The notes: generated by a model not told the origin, from the letters alone. A DNA stretch of 64,000 bases from Spirilliplanes yamanashiensis (GCF_016863475.1 NZ_BOOY01000005.1:62001-126000); one strand, 5' to 3'. Positions 26,776 to 42,041 are shown, numbered from the stretch's first letter. Translations and numbers: made by a program.

Positions 26776-27072
26776 TGCCACGCCCCCGCCCCGCGGCGGG
26801 CGAACCGGCGGCGCGGGCCGGGCAGGCGAACAATCGGGACAGGCGAAGGTGAGGGGTAGTCCGATGGCCTGACAACCCTGGCGCGACCTGTTCGCTGACA
26901 GAGGTGGACGACCGCGGTGCTCGGGCCGGTGGAGGTGGTGCTGACCGCCATCGCCGCAGCCGACCTCGCCCGCCGGCCGACGGCACAGTGGATGTGCCCG
27001 GCCGGCCCGCACCAGGCTGCGCGGCGGCAGGCCGGCGGCATCGGTCCGGGACCACCACTACACAGGTAGACA
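26776..27072. other. Spacer between the two-TM gene and its decayed copy
   Basis: No convincing gene. It holds one weak small open frame (26917-27069, described separately) and no clear terminator or repeat. Confidence 0.5.
26917..27069 (+). CDS. Possible small ORF (50 aa), doubtful
   Basis: GTG 26917 to TAG 27067-27069 encodes about 50 residues (LGPVEVVLTAIAAADLARR at the N terminus). A GAGGTGG lies about 10 nt upstream. It has no recognisable family and could be a remnant belonging to the neighbouring pseudogene. Listed because it is the only reading frame with plausible composition in this spacer. Confidence 0.2.
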   Translation: MLGPVEVVLTAIAAADLARRPTAQWMCPAGPHQAARRQAGGIGPGPPLHR

Positions 27073-27541
27073 CTGCTCCGGGTCGCCTCCGACGCCACCA
27101 CCACGACCGTGTCCCGGCACCGCATCGCGCCGCCGGCGGTCGCGCCACCCGCCACCGCTAGGACGCCGTCGCCGAGTCCGCCTCCGGTGCAGCGGCTACC
27201 CGGCACGGCCTCGCACGGGCGGCGCTGGCCGCGCTGCTCCAGGGTTGCGCGGCAGTCGCCCTCGCCGCCGGCTGCCCTGGTACGTCGCGGTGCCCGCTGC
27301 TACGGCTCAGGGTGCCCCTGCGCGGCCGCCCGCCCGAGGCGCACTCGGGCATTCTCGCCAGCGCCATCACGCCCACCGAGACAAGCGACCGGGCGGCGTT
27401 CGGCCGCGCCCTCGACCGCCCGACGACATCAGCGCGACCTGATCCGCCGAGGCCGTCTGGCACCTAGCCGGCGTTCTGCAGCACCGCGTCGCCGCCCACC
27501 GCGTCGCCGCAGGGGCCTACCGGCTCACCGCCCCGGATGCC
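27073..27541 (+). pseudogene. Decayed paralogue of the two-TM hypothetical gene
   Basis: The DNA reads as a mutated copy of 25963-26775. The start region gives LLRVASDATTTTVSRHR against LLHVASDTTVTVVSRHR in the intact gene. Later, in another frame, SAITPTETSDRAAFGRAL matches AAITLTEHRERAAFAKAL, and AEAVWHLAGVLQHRVAAHR matches AEFLWHLAGILSAREDARR. Matches move between frames and an in-frame TGA interrupts the DDISAT segment, so the copy carries several indels and at least one stop. The start codon and the C-terminal third are gone. Confidence 0.8.
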
Positions 27542-27545
27542 GGAT

Positions 27546-27820
27546 GGCGCCCGTCGCCTCACGATCTCGCCGAGGCGCTTGAGGGGGGACATCGGTCCGC
27601 CAGCCGCACCGTGAACGTGAGCGGACCGCGCGGCGAGGTCGTGGAGCAGCACGGGAGCCACCCCGCCAAGCCGTCGCGGCGGCCTAGGCGAGCCTCGTGC
27701 AGCGCCACGGCGTGCCGGAGCCTGCGGCTGACGTGGTCGCACCGGACTTTCGTCGAACGGCCCCGGTGTGGACAATCTGTCGGCGCAGATCGTCGTGCGG
27801 CCAACAACGGGGGCTCAGTC
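27546..27820. other. Spacer upstream of the TIR-WD40 gene
   Basis: 275 bp with no supported gene. It probably holds the promoter of the TIR gene but no clear -10 was found; the frame open across it lacks recognisable protein similarity before the GTG at 27821. Confidence 0.45.
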
Positions 27821-30800
27821 GTGTCGTTCAACGGATTCATCTCGTACAGCCATGCCGCCGACGGGCAGCTTGCCCCGGCGGTGCAGCACGGCCTGCACCG
27901 GCTGGCGAAGCCGTGGCACCGGCGGCGAGCGCTATGGATCTTCCGGGACCAGACCGGTCTGTCCGTCACACCGAAGCTGTGGACGTCCATCCAGCAGGCC
28001 CTCGACTCGTCGGAGTACTTCGTACTCATGGCATCACCCGAGGCGGCGCGGTCCCCGTGGGTCGACCGGGAGATCGAGCACTGGCTGCAGAGCAAGTCGC
28101 CCGACCGCATCCTTCCGGTGCTGACCGACGGGTCATGGCAGTGGGACACGGCAAGCCGGGACTTCACCGCTGATTCGACGGCCGTGCCCGACGCGCTGCG
28201 GGGCGTGTTCGCCGAGGAGCCGCTGTACCTGGACCTGCGCTGGGCGCGCGATGACCGGCACCTGACGCTGCGGCACTCCCGCTTTCGGGACGGGATCGCG
28301 CAGCTCGCGGCTCCGATGCACGGCGTGAGTAAGGACGAGCTGGAGGGCGAGGACGTCCGGCAGCACCGCCGGGCGGGACGGTTGCGTGCGGCGGCGGTGA
28401 CGTCTCTGCTGGCGCTCACGGTGGTCGCCTCCGTCGCGAGCGCACTCGCCATGCGCAACGCGACGGAGGCGCGGGCGGCGACGGACGAGGCCCGCCGCCA
28501 ACAGCGGGTTGCGACGGAGCAGCAGGGCAGCGCGGCCCGCTTCGCCGACGAGGCTCGCCGTCAGGAGGGCAACGCGCGCGCCCAGGAGGCGCGGGCGAAG
28601 GCCGCGGGGTCCGAGGCCGAGCGGCAGGAGAAGCTGGCACACCAGCAGCGGCGCGCGGCCGACCAGGCGTCCGCGGAGGTGATCCGGCAGTTGCGCAACG
28701 CGGACCAGGCGGCCACGCGAGCGCGACACCAGGAGCGGCTGGCGCAACGGCAGAGCGAGCTTGCGGCGGAGTCGGCGGTCCAGCTGCGCAGGCTGGAGCA
28801 GCGGGCGAAGGAACAAGAACGGCTGGCCGCCGAACAGGAGCAGGTGGCGGCCGAGGCCGGCGCGGAGGCACGACGCCAGCAGCAACGAGCCGAAGAGCAG
28901 GAGCGGCGCGCCGAAGAGCAGCAGCGGCGGGCCGACGAACAGGAGCAGCAGGCACGGAAGGAGGAGGAGCGGGCCAAGGAGGCCGGCGAGGAAGCCGCCC
29001 GGCAGAAGGACAACGCCAACCTGCAGCAGCGGATCGCCGTCAGCCGCCGCCTCGTCAACGAGGCGAGGGATACCGTTCGCTACGACCCGCAGACCGCGCT
29101 CAAGCTCGGCATAGCCGCACAGGCGCTCGACCGCGGGCTCGGGACGAGCCGAGACCTCGCCAGCCTCATCACGTCGACCCGGCAGCTCGGCACCCTCACC
29201 GACGTGTGGCGGGCTGAGTACGGCCCGAGCGGACTCCTCGCCACCGCTAATGGGAACGGCACCGTATCCCTCTGGGACGCGACGAACAGGGCCGATCCAC
29301 GCCGGCTGTCCACCTTCGGGGAACCCTACGTCGAGTTCCCGACCCACCTGGCCCTGAGCCCGGACGGGACGACCCTTGCCGTCACCCGGGACAAGACGGG
29401 AGAACTGTGGGACGTGACGGAGCCGTCCCGGCCGGTGAAGGCGGCCGGACTACCAGCCTCCGGGGGCAGAGACTACTCGAAGGTGGCTTTCAGCCCTGAT
29501 GGGCTCACCCTCGTCACCGCCGATCCCGGCCCTCAGGGCCGTTACAACTCTCAGGTCCCAGCCGGTTACGCGACACTGTGGGACGTGACCGATCGGACTC
29601 GGCCCACCGAACTGTCGGCGCTCGCTGACCGGTCGGAGGACAGCGTGGTTGCGTTCCAGTTCAGCTCGGACGGTCACACACTGGTGGTCGGCCGGGGTGA
29701 GCGAACCACCGTCCTGAACGTCACTGACCGCATCGACCCGGTCTGGCAGAGCGATGTAAAGGCACCACTAGGCGAAGACATCGTTTCGGTGGCACTGAGC
29801 CCGTCGGCGCCCACGCTGGCGATCGGAGACTCCAGCGGCAAGGTCACGGTCCACGATCTGACCAACCCGGCGAGTCCCAGGCAGAAGTTCGAACTGGCCG
29901 GCGGGAAGGGCGGCGTCTACGCGCTGGACTTCAGCCGAGACGGCAGCCTGCTCGCCGCAGGCGACCTCGAAGGCACGGCGCTTCTGTGGCAGATCGCCGC
30001 GACGCCGCGGGAGCTGCACCGGTTCTCGAACAACCGTGAGGTCACGTCGGTGGCGTTCAGCAATGACGGCCGGACGCTGGCCGCCGTGGACCAGGGGCAC
30101 ACGGGAACGCTGTGGAACGTGACAGACTTCGCCGCACCTGCACGCGTCGGCGTCATGACCACGCAGGCAACGGTGTCCGTGCTGGCGATGTGGCACAGTC
30201 CGGACGGCCGATGGGTCAAGATCGTCACGAACGAGGCCGCGGAGGTGTGGGAGCTCACCGACCGGGCGATGCCGGTTCGACGAGGCTTCCTGCCCCTCGT
30301 CCCCGAGGGCGCGCACACGGGCGGCAAGGACTCCCGCGGCGTCGATCAGGCGGCCTTCAGCCCCGATGGGCGAATCATCGCCACCACGATACAGCGCGAG
30401 CGTAGAACAATTACCCTCACCGACGTTGCCGATCTGAGCCGGCCCGCAACGCTCGCCACGTTCAAGTCCGGCAGGTTCGTCTCCAAACCACCGACCTTCA
30501 CCCCGGACGGACGCGGACTCCTCGTCGCCAGCTACACCGCCTATGAATACTGGAATCTGGTCCACCTGGCAGATCAAGGCCCGGTCCGGACCGCAGTCTG
30601 GTCCAACGACGCGCTCAGCGACAGATACGCTCTCAGTCCGGACGGCCGGAAGCTGGTTGTTCAGACGTCGGACCGGGACTTCGCCCTCTCCCTCTGGGAT
30701 GTGTCCGACTGGACGAACGTCAGGTATCTCGCCCCGCTGTCGGGCCCACTCAACTACGTGACGTCGCTGAAGTTCAGCCCGGACAGCGGTACGGTGGCCG

Positions 30801-31267
30801 CCACCGCCGGGCAACGCGCTTTGATCTGGGACATCGGGAACCCTGCCGAGCCCGCGCGGCTCACCTCTCTCAACGACCACACCGCGGCGGTTGAGTCGGT
30901 GACATTCAGCCAGGACGGCAAGACCGCCGCGACTGCCGGCCATGACGGCCGGGTGATCCTGTGGGGCCTGGATGGGACTGCGAAGCCGGTGCGGCTCGCA
31001 ACGGCATGGCTTCATGCGCACAGGTCGCCTCGGGCCCTGGCCTTCAACCCGGACGGCAGAACCCTTGCCGTCACCGTCGTGACCAACAACGACACGCGGC
31101 CCACCCGAACCTTCCAGGAGGTCGGCCTGTGGGATCTCACGGAGTTGAACCACCTGCGCGCCGATCCGGGCGATTTCGGATGCGCCGTCGTCGGCGGCGG
31201 TCTCACCCCAGCCGAGTGGACCCGCGAGATACCGGAGATTGCCTATGAGCCGACCTGCACCGGTTGA
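27821..31267 (+). CDS. TIR domain - TM - coiled coil - double WD40 propeller protein
   Basis: An 1148-residue protein in four parts. Residues 1-140 are a TIR domain: FISYSH at 6-11, WIFRDQTGL near 39-47 and SPWVDREIEHWL at 78-89, where E84 aligns with the catalytic glutamate of TIR NADases. A transmembrane helix spans about 189-211. A charged Ala/Glu/Gln/Arg coiled coil runs about 213-400. A helical link (RRLVNEARDTVRYDPQTALKL) leads to 14 WD40-like repeats with SPDGxxLA cores, enough for two seven-bladed propellers, to the C terminus. The GTG 27821 start is taken because TIR similarity starts there. Codon use is less GC-biased than its neighbours, suggesting acquisition. A sensor (WD40) coupled to a TIR effector across the membrane is plausible; the role in defence is inference. 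Confidence 0.85.
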   Translation: MSFNGFISYSHAADGQLAPAVQHGLHRLAKPWHRRRALWIFRDQTGLSVTPKLWTSIQQALDSSEYFVLMASPEAARSPWVDREIEHWLQSKSPDRILPVLTDGSWQWDTASRDFTADSTAVPDALRGVFAEEPLYLDLRWARDDRHLTLRHSRFRDGIAQLAAPMHGVSKDELEGEDVRQHRRAGRLRAAAVTSLLALTVVASVASALAMRNATEARAATDEARRQQRVATEQQGSAARFADEARRQEGNARAQEARAKAAGSEAERQEKLAHQQRRAADQASAEVIRQLRNADQAATRARHQERLAQRQSELAAESAVQLRRLEQRAKEQERLAAEQEQVAAEAGAEARRQQQRAEEQERRAEEQQRRADEQEQQARKEEERAKEAGEEAARQKDNANLQQRIAVSRRLVNEARDTVRYDPQTALKLGIAAQALDRGLGTSRDLASLITSTRQLGTLTDVWRAEYGPSGLLATANGNGTVSLWDATNRADPRRLSTFGEPYVEFPTHLALSPDGTTLAVTRDKTGELWDVTEPSRPVKAAGLPASGGRDYSKVAFSPDGLTLVTADPGPQGRYNSQVPAGYATLWDVTDRTRPTELSALADRSEDSVVAFQFSSDGHTLVVGRGERTTVLNVTDRIDPVWQSDVKAPLGEDIVSVALSPSAPTLAIGDSSGKVTVHDLTNPASPRQKFELAGGKGGVYALDFSRDGSLLAAGDLEGTALLWQIAATPRELHRFSNNREVTSVAFSNDGRTLAAVDQGHTGTLWNVTDFAAPARVGVMTTQATVSVLAMWHSPDGRWVKIVTNEAAEVWELTDRAMPVRRGFLPLVPEGAHTGGKDSRGVDQAAFSPDGRIIATTIQRERRTITLTDVADLSRPATLATFKSGRFVSKPPTFTPDGRGLLVASYTAYEYWNLVHLADQGPVRTAVWSNDALSDRYALSPDGRKLVVQTSDRDFALSLWDVSDWTNVRYLAPLSGPLNYVTSLKFSPDSGTVAATAGQRALIWDIGNPAEPARLTSLNDHTAAVESVTFSQDGKTAATAGHDGRVILWGLDGTAKPVRLATAWLHAHRSPRALAFNPDGRTLAVTVVTNNDTRPTRTFQEVGLWDLTELNHLRADPGDFGCAVVGGGLTPAEWTREIPEIAYEPTCTG

Positions 31268-31282
31268 CAGGGAACCGGCCGG

Positions 31283-35818
<4,536 letters not shown>

Positions 35819-35938
35819 CCTGCCCCAGGGGTGTGACGAAACCGCGGAACGCGTCCGCCGCATCCCTCCTTGTCCGAAATGCCCGGATCAAGTACGTTCA
35901 CGCTCGGCGGTCTCCCGGGGCGACGACAGGAGTGGCAG

Positions 35939-36343
35939 ATGAGCACGCAGTGCGGGGCCCAGCCGGACACCGACCTGCTCATCGCCCAGGTCGACCGGCA
36001 CGTCGCCCGGCTCCGCACGGTCCGCGGCGTCCCCGACATCGCCCTCGCCGAGCGGCTCGCCGACTGCCTGCGCGAGCTGATCGCCGGCACCGGCTCCGCG
36101 TGCGCCGCCGACCGGGCCCGGGTCCGCGCGGCGGTCCGCTACTTCGTGCTGCGCCGCACCGCCCGGCACGACCGGCTCCCGGTCCGCAGCTTCGCCGCCG
36201 ACCAGCGCGTCATCGCCGACATCGCCCGCCAGCTCGGCCGCCTCGACGTGGCGGTCGCGGCGTCCGGCGTCCCGGCCGCCATCTACCCCGCGCCCCACGG
36301 CCCGGGCGCCCGGCAGACGGCGGCGAGGCGAGCGGCCGGGTAG
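35939..36343 (+). CDS. Hypothetical protein, 134 aa
   Basis: A small, helical, Arg/Ala-rich protein with an AGGAG site (35929-35933) before ATG 35939. Segments such as LIAQVDRHVARLRTV and AVRYFVLRRTARHDRLPV suggest a compact helical domain; no signal peptide or membrane helix. I recognise no family. Divergent from lhr with a 120-bp spacer. Confidence 0.6.
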   Translation: MSTQCGAQPDTDLLIAQVDRHVARLRTVRGVPDIALAERLADCLRELIAGTGSACAADRARVRAAVRYFVLRRTARHDRLPVRSFAADQRVIADIARQLGRLDVAVAASGVPAAIYPAPHGPGARQTAARRAAG

Positions 36344-36822
36344 CTGGCGGCGGGTCGCCACGAGGACCTACTCCGCCAATACGCGGGGGCCGGAGGCACA
36401 CCACCTCCGCGAGCGGAGCCACCCTCCCGCGGCCTCGCGGGCGGAGTCACCCTGTCGCCGCCCCGCGGGCGAAGCCACCGCCCGCGGCCCCCGCGGGCGA
36501 GGCCACCTGGCCGCGGCCCCGTGGGGAAGCGACCTGGCCGCGGCCCCGTGGGGAAGCGACCTGGCCGCGGCCCCCGCAAGCGAAGCCACTCGGCCGGACC
36601 CCCGCGGCCAGAGCCGCCGAGCAGCGCCGACCCACGCGCAGTCGCGCCTCCGGCGGGCCCCGATCGCACTAGTCCGTTCGCACGGGGCCGCCGGGCGGCC
36701 GGCCGGGACAATGGGACATCGAACGACATCGCGGGCCGTCACCGTGCGGGCACGGAAGCCGTGGCGGACCATGATGCGGTTCCACCCCGGCCCCACGACA
36801 TCCGTTCCCGTAGGAGGCACCC
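36344..36822. other. Non-coding spacer with minisatellite
   Basis: 479 bp without a supported gene. It contains the 27-28-bp repeat array at 36408-36600 and, near the end, the AGGAGG ribosome site of the DUF4397 gene (36812-36817). Confidence 0.6.
36408..36600. repeat. GC-rich 27-28-bp tandem repeat, seven units
   Basis: Unit starts at 36408, 36436, 36464, 36492, 36520, 36547 and 36575. The consensus core is CGCGGGCGAAGCCAC followed by CTGGCCGCGGCCC; the units at 36520 and 36547 are almost identical. Each unit contains the palindrome GGCCGCGGCC or a variant, so RNA from it would fold strongly. It resembles the array at 52173-52388. Confidence 0.8.
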
Positions 36823-37689
36823 GTGTCCGCACCCGCGTCGCCGCGGCGACTGTTCCGCGCCGTCGCCGGACTCGGCGTCGCCGCCGCCGTCGTGCTGCCC
36901 GGCCTGCCGGCCGCGGCGGCCCCGAGCACCGGGTACGTGCGCCTCGCGCACCTGTCGCCCGACACCCCCGAGGTCGACGTATACCTCAGCTCGCAGACCG
37001 GCTCGATCCCGGAGAAGGAGTTCCCGGGCGTCGGCTACGGCGCGCTGTCGGACTACCTGGAGCTGCCCACCGGCTCGTACGCGGTGGCCATGCGCAAGGC
37101 CGGCGCCCCCGAGTCGGAGAAGCCGGTGCTGACCACCGAGGTCACGGTCGAGAAGGGCGGGGCGTACACGGTCGCGGGGGTGGGCCGCTTCGCGGACCTG
37201 GGCCTGCGGGTGCTGGAGGATGACCTGCGGCTGCCGCCGGCCGGCGCGGCGAAGGTGCGCATCATCCAGGCATCGGTGCAGGCGCCCGTGCTGGACGTGG
37301 CCGTCAAGGACGGCGCGGAGATCGGCGCCGACGTCACGTTCGCCAGCACCACCGACTACCGCCAGGTCGACCCCGGCCGGTGGACGGTGGAGGTGCAGCC
37401 GGCGAACGGGGGCGCGAGCAGCTCGCTGCCGTGCACGCTGGCCGCGGGCAGCGTGTACTCGCTGCTCATCCTCGACTCCGACGGCGGCCTGAAGGCGCAG
37501 CTGCACACGGACGCGGGCCGGCAGGGCGTCGTGCCGGCGGGTGGCGTCGACACCGGGGCCGGCGGCACCGCGCCCGGCGCGCGGCCGGCCGCCTGGCCGG
37601 GCGCCGCGCTCGCCGCGTCGGCGGCCGCCGTGCTGGCGTTCGTGGTCGTCGCCCTCGCGGGCCGGCGCCGGCGGACCGCCCGGGCGTGA
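36823..37689 (+). CDS. DUF4397 surface protein with C-terminal membrane anchor
   Basis: A 288-residue exported protein. A signal peptide (about 1-33, ending PAAAAP) is followed by a DUF4397 domain (VRLAHLSPDTPEVDVYL near residue 40) and a second immunoglobulin-like part. A Gly-rich stalk with GGVDTGAGGT (about 246-255) leads to a transmembrane helix and a GRRRR tail. That arrangement looks like a sortase sorting signal, although there is no LPxTG. The GTG 36823 has a strong AGGAGG. The next gene, overlapping by GTGA, encodes a sortase. No ligand is known for DUF4397. Confidence 0.82.
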   Translation: MSAPASPRRLFRAVAGLGVAAAVVLPGLPAAAAPSTGYVRLAHLSPDTPEVDVYLSSQTGSIPEKEFPGVGYGALSDYLELPTGSYAVAMRKAGAPESEKPVLTTEVTVEKGGAYTVAGVGRFADLGLRVLEDDLRLPPAGAAKVRIIQASVQAPVLDVAVKDGAEIGADVTFASTTDYRQVDPGRWTVEVQPANGGASSSLPCTLAAGSVYSLLILDSDGGLKAQLHTDAGRQGVVPAGGVDTGAGGTAPGARPAAWPGAALAASAAAVLAFVVVALAGRRRRTARA

Positions 37690-38456
37690 CGCCCATGGCC
37701 GCGCCGTCCGAACCGGCACCGACGGACCGCGCGGGCGTGACGCCGCCGGCCGAGCCGTCCGGGGTGACGCCGACGGCAACGCCGTCCCACCCAAAGCCGG
37801 CGGGCCGCGGCGTGCGGCGGCTGGCCGCGCCGCTGGTAGCGGCGGTGGTCGCCGCCGTGGTCGCGGCGGCGGTCTGGCTCGGCGTGGCCGGTGGCTCGAC
37901 CGCCGCGCCCGACGCGGGGCGCTGGCTGCCGTCCAGCGCGCCGGCCGCCCCCTGGGCCGGGTCGTCGGCCACGGCCCGCGCCCCGGGTGACCCGTTCGCG
38001 CCGCGCGCCGCGCCGCTGACGGCGCCGCCGACCCGGGTACGGGTGCCCGCGATCGGCGTCGACTCGCCGCTGGAGCGGCTGCGCATCGGCGCGAACGGCG
38101 AGCTGACCACGCCGCGCGACTTCGGCCAAGCCGGCTGGTACGCCGACGGCACCGCCCCCGGCGACGTCGGCCCGGCCGTCATCGCGGGCCACGTGGACTC
38201 CGTCGACGGGCCCGCCGTCTTCTTCCGGCTGCGCGAGCTGGCGGCGGGCGACACGATCGAGGTTTCGCGGGGTGATCAGCAGGTGACATTCACGGTCGTG
38301 TCCACCGCGTGGTATCCGAAAAGCGCGTTCCCCACGGAGCGCGTGTACGGCCCCACGCCGGACCGCCAGCTCCGCCTGATCACCTGCGGGGGCGGTTTCG
38401 ACCCGTCCCGGCGCAGTTATCGGGACAACCTGGTCGTCTACGCGGTAGCCGGGTGA
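37686..38456 (+). CDS. Class F-type sortase
   Basis: A 256-residue membrane-anchored transpeptidase: a cytoplasmic Pro/Thr-rich tail, one transmembrane helix (about 49-66), then the sortase barrel. The catalytic histidine is in VIAGHVDS, the cysteine in LITCGGG and the arginine probably in RRSYRDNL. The VPAIGVDSPLERL strand is typical of class E/F enzymes of actinobacteria. The GTGA overlap with the DUF4397 gene implies that this protein is the substrate, to be linked to the wall or to a partner. Confidence 0.85.
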   Translation: MTPMAAPSEPAPTDRAGVTPPAEPSGVTPTATPSHPKPAGRGVRRLAAPLVAAVVAAVVAAAVWLGVAGGSTAAPDAGRWLPSSAPAAPWAGSSATARAPGDPFAPRAAPLTAPPTRVRVPAIGVDSPLERLRIGANGELTTPRDFGQAGWYADGTAPGDVGPAVIAGHVDSVDGPAVFFRLRELAAGDTIEVSRGDQQVTFTVVSTAWYPKSAFPTERVYGPTPDRQLRLITCGGGFDPSRRSYRDNLVVYAVAG

Positions 38457-38485
38457 CGACCATGTCACCCCGGCCGGCGCTGACC

Positions 38486-38491
38486 TATCCT
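38486..38491 (+). promoter_or_regulatory. Possible -10 (TATCCT) upstream of the kinase gene
   Basis: TATCCT lies 25 nt before the ATG at 38517, leaving space for a short leader with a G-rich ribosome site (GGTGGGGG). Confidence 0.3.
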
Positions 38492-38516
38492 GGACAGGGT
38501 CGACGGGTGGGGGCGC

Positions 38517-40388
38517 ATGGCGGACAGGGATGACCTCGTCGCCGGGCGGTACCGACTCCGGGAGCCGGTCGGCAGCGGTGGCATGGGCCGGGTCTGGCTG
38601 GCGCGCGACGAGATGCTCGACCGCGACGTCGCCGTCAAGGAGTTCGTGCCGCCCTCCTGGATGACCGAAGAGGATCGGGACAAGCTGCGCCTGCGCACGC
38701 TGCGTGAGGCCCGCACCGCGTCGCGGGTGCACCACCCGCACGTCGTGCAGATCTACGACGTCGTGCACGCCGACGGCCTGCCGTGGATCGTCATGGAGTA
38801 CGTGCCGTCGCGGTCGCTGCACCAGCTCATCCGCGAGGACGGCCCGGTGGACCCGCCGGTCGCCGCCCGGATCGGCCTGTACGTCCTGGACGCGCTCACC
38901 GCCGCGCACCGCGCCGGGGTGCTGCACCGCGACGTGAAGCCGCACAACGTGCTGATCGGCGACGGCGGCCGGGTGGTGCTCACCGACTTCGGCCTGGCCA
39001 CGTTCGTCGACGACGGCGGCGTGACGGGCCCCGGACTGATCGTCGGCTCGCCGCAGTTCGTGTCGCCAGAGCGGGCCCGCGACGGCGCGTCCACCGTCGA
39101 GGCGGATCTGTGGTCGCTCGGCGCGACCCTGTACGCGGCGGTCGAGGGCCGCTCGCCGTACGCCCGGGAGACGTCGATGGCGACCCTGCTCGCCCTCGCC
39201 ACCGAGGCGCCCGACCCGCCGAAGCGCGCGGGGGCGCTGCGCCCGGTGCTGGCCGGGCTGCTGCGGCACGACCCGGCCAAGCGGCTGAAGCCGGACGACA
39301 TCGCCGCCCAGCTGCGCCGGGTGCTCGGCGGGGTGCCCGCACCGGGCGCCCGCCCGGAGCCGGCCGGCGACCGGGCGGCGGGCCGGGTGCCCCGGCAGCG
39401 CGGCCGCGCCGCGGTGCGCGCCGTCGCCCCGATCGCCCACGAGACCCCGGAGCCCGCCGCCGAGCTGCCCGCGGGCCCCAACCACGGCACGCTCAACGGC
39501 ACCGCGGTGGCCCCGCCGATGACGCCGCCGGCGCAGGCGCCCGCGAACGGCGGTGACCCGGCGAAGAACGGCGCGGCGACCGGCGGTGGCGCACCGCGTA
39601 CCCCCGGGGTGCAGCCCGACGACGAGCCGGCGCCGTCGTGGCCGTCCGGTCCGCAGCGGACCCAGGAGCCCGCGCGCGGCCGCCGCAGCGTGTTCGGCCT
39701 GGCGCTGGTCGTGCTGCTCGTCGTGGCCGCGGGCGCGGCCGGCGTGCTCGGCAGCCGCTACTGGCGCGACGGCGACGCCGGCGCGGCCGCTCCCACCCCG
39801 GCGGCGTCGCCGGGCGACCTGGTGCCGCCGGTGAGCGCCGCCCCGATCGAGGCCTTCAGCCCGCGCGTCTGCGACGCGCCGGCCACCGGCGACCTGCCGA
39901 GGACCCCCGCGGCCAACGCGGTGCGGACCGCCCCCAACGGCTACAGGATGCTGCCGAACTGGTCGTTCCACACCACGGCCGAGTTCGGCGTGGCGGTGCC
40001 CGACGGCTGGTCGTACCGCAAGGTCGGCACCACGTGGTGCTTCAAGGACCCCGACGGGGTGCGGCTGCTCACCGTCGACCCGGCCCGCAACGCCGGCGCG
40101 GACCCGATCACCGCGTGCGTCGCCGAGGAGCGCCGGCTCACCGGGGCCGGGCTGCTGCCCGCGTACCGCAAGGTCGAGATGCGGCCGGTCGCCTACTACG
40201 GCAAGGCCGCCGACTGGGAGTACACGTACGCCGACGCGCAGGGCACCCAGCTGCACGCCGGGGTGCGCTGGTTCAGCGCCGGCGACCGCGCGTACGCGGT
40301 CGGGTGGGTCACCCGCGAGTTCGACTGGACGACGAACCGGGCGTACCTGCTCCTGGTGCGCAGCAGCTTCGCCCCCGGATCGGCGTGA
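38517..40388 (+). CDS. Transmembrane Hanks-type Ser/Thr protein kinase
   Basis: A 623-residue receptor kinase. The catalytic domain (about 1-270) has the glycine loop VGSGGMGRVWLA, the lysine in VAVKEF, HRDVKPHN and the DFG of LTDFGLATF. A Pro/Ala-rich juxtamembrane region follows, then one transmembrane helix (about 387-405). The extracellular domain of about 200 residues carries paired cysteines (VCDAPATG, TWCFKD, ITACVAEE) but no PASTA repeats, so its ligand differs from PknB-type kinases. The function is unknown; it sits near cell-surface genes. Confidence 0.9.
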   Translation: MADRDDLVAGRYRLREPVGSGGMGRVWLARDEMLDRDVAVKEFVPPSWMTEEDRDKLRLRTLREARTASRVHHPHVVQIYDVVHADGLPWIVMEYVPSRSLHQLIREDGPVDPPVAARIGLYVLDALTAAHRAGVLHRDVKPHNVLIGDGGRVVLTDFGLATFVDDGGVTGPGLIVGSPQFVSPERARDGASTVEADLWSLGATLYAAVEGRSPYARETSMATLLALATEAPDPPKRAGALRPVLAGLLRHDPAKRLKPDDIAAQLRRVLGGVPAPGARPEPAGDRAAGRVPRQRGRAAVRAVAPIAHETPEPAAELPAGPNHGTLNGTAVAPPMTPPAQAPANGGDPAKNGAATGGGAPRTPGVQPDDEPAPSWPSGPQRTQEPARGRRSVFGLALVVLLVVAAGAAGVLGSRYWRDGDAGAAAPTPAASPGDLVPPVSAAPIEAFSPRVCDAPATGDLPRTPAANAVRTAPNGYRMLPNWSFHTTAEFGVAVPDGWSYRKVGTTWCFKDPDGVRLLTVDPARNAGADPITACVAEERRLTGAGLLPAYRKVEMRPVAYYGKAADWEYTYADAQGTQLHAGVRWFSAGDRAYAVGWVTREFDWTTNRAYLLLVRSSFAPGSA

Positions 40389-40410
40389 CGGTATGGCCGG
40401 ATCGGGATGA

Positions 40411-42027
<1,617 letters not shown>

Positions 42028-42041
42028 CGGCCGGGGCACCG

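Noticed and set aside
36408-36600. CRISPR array suggested by the 27-28-bp periodicity
   Set aside because: Units are head to tail without unique spacers; it is a minisatellite.
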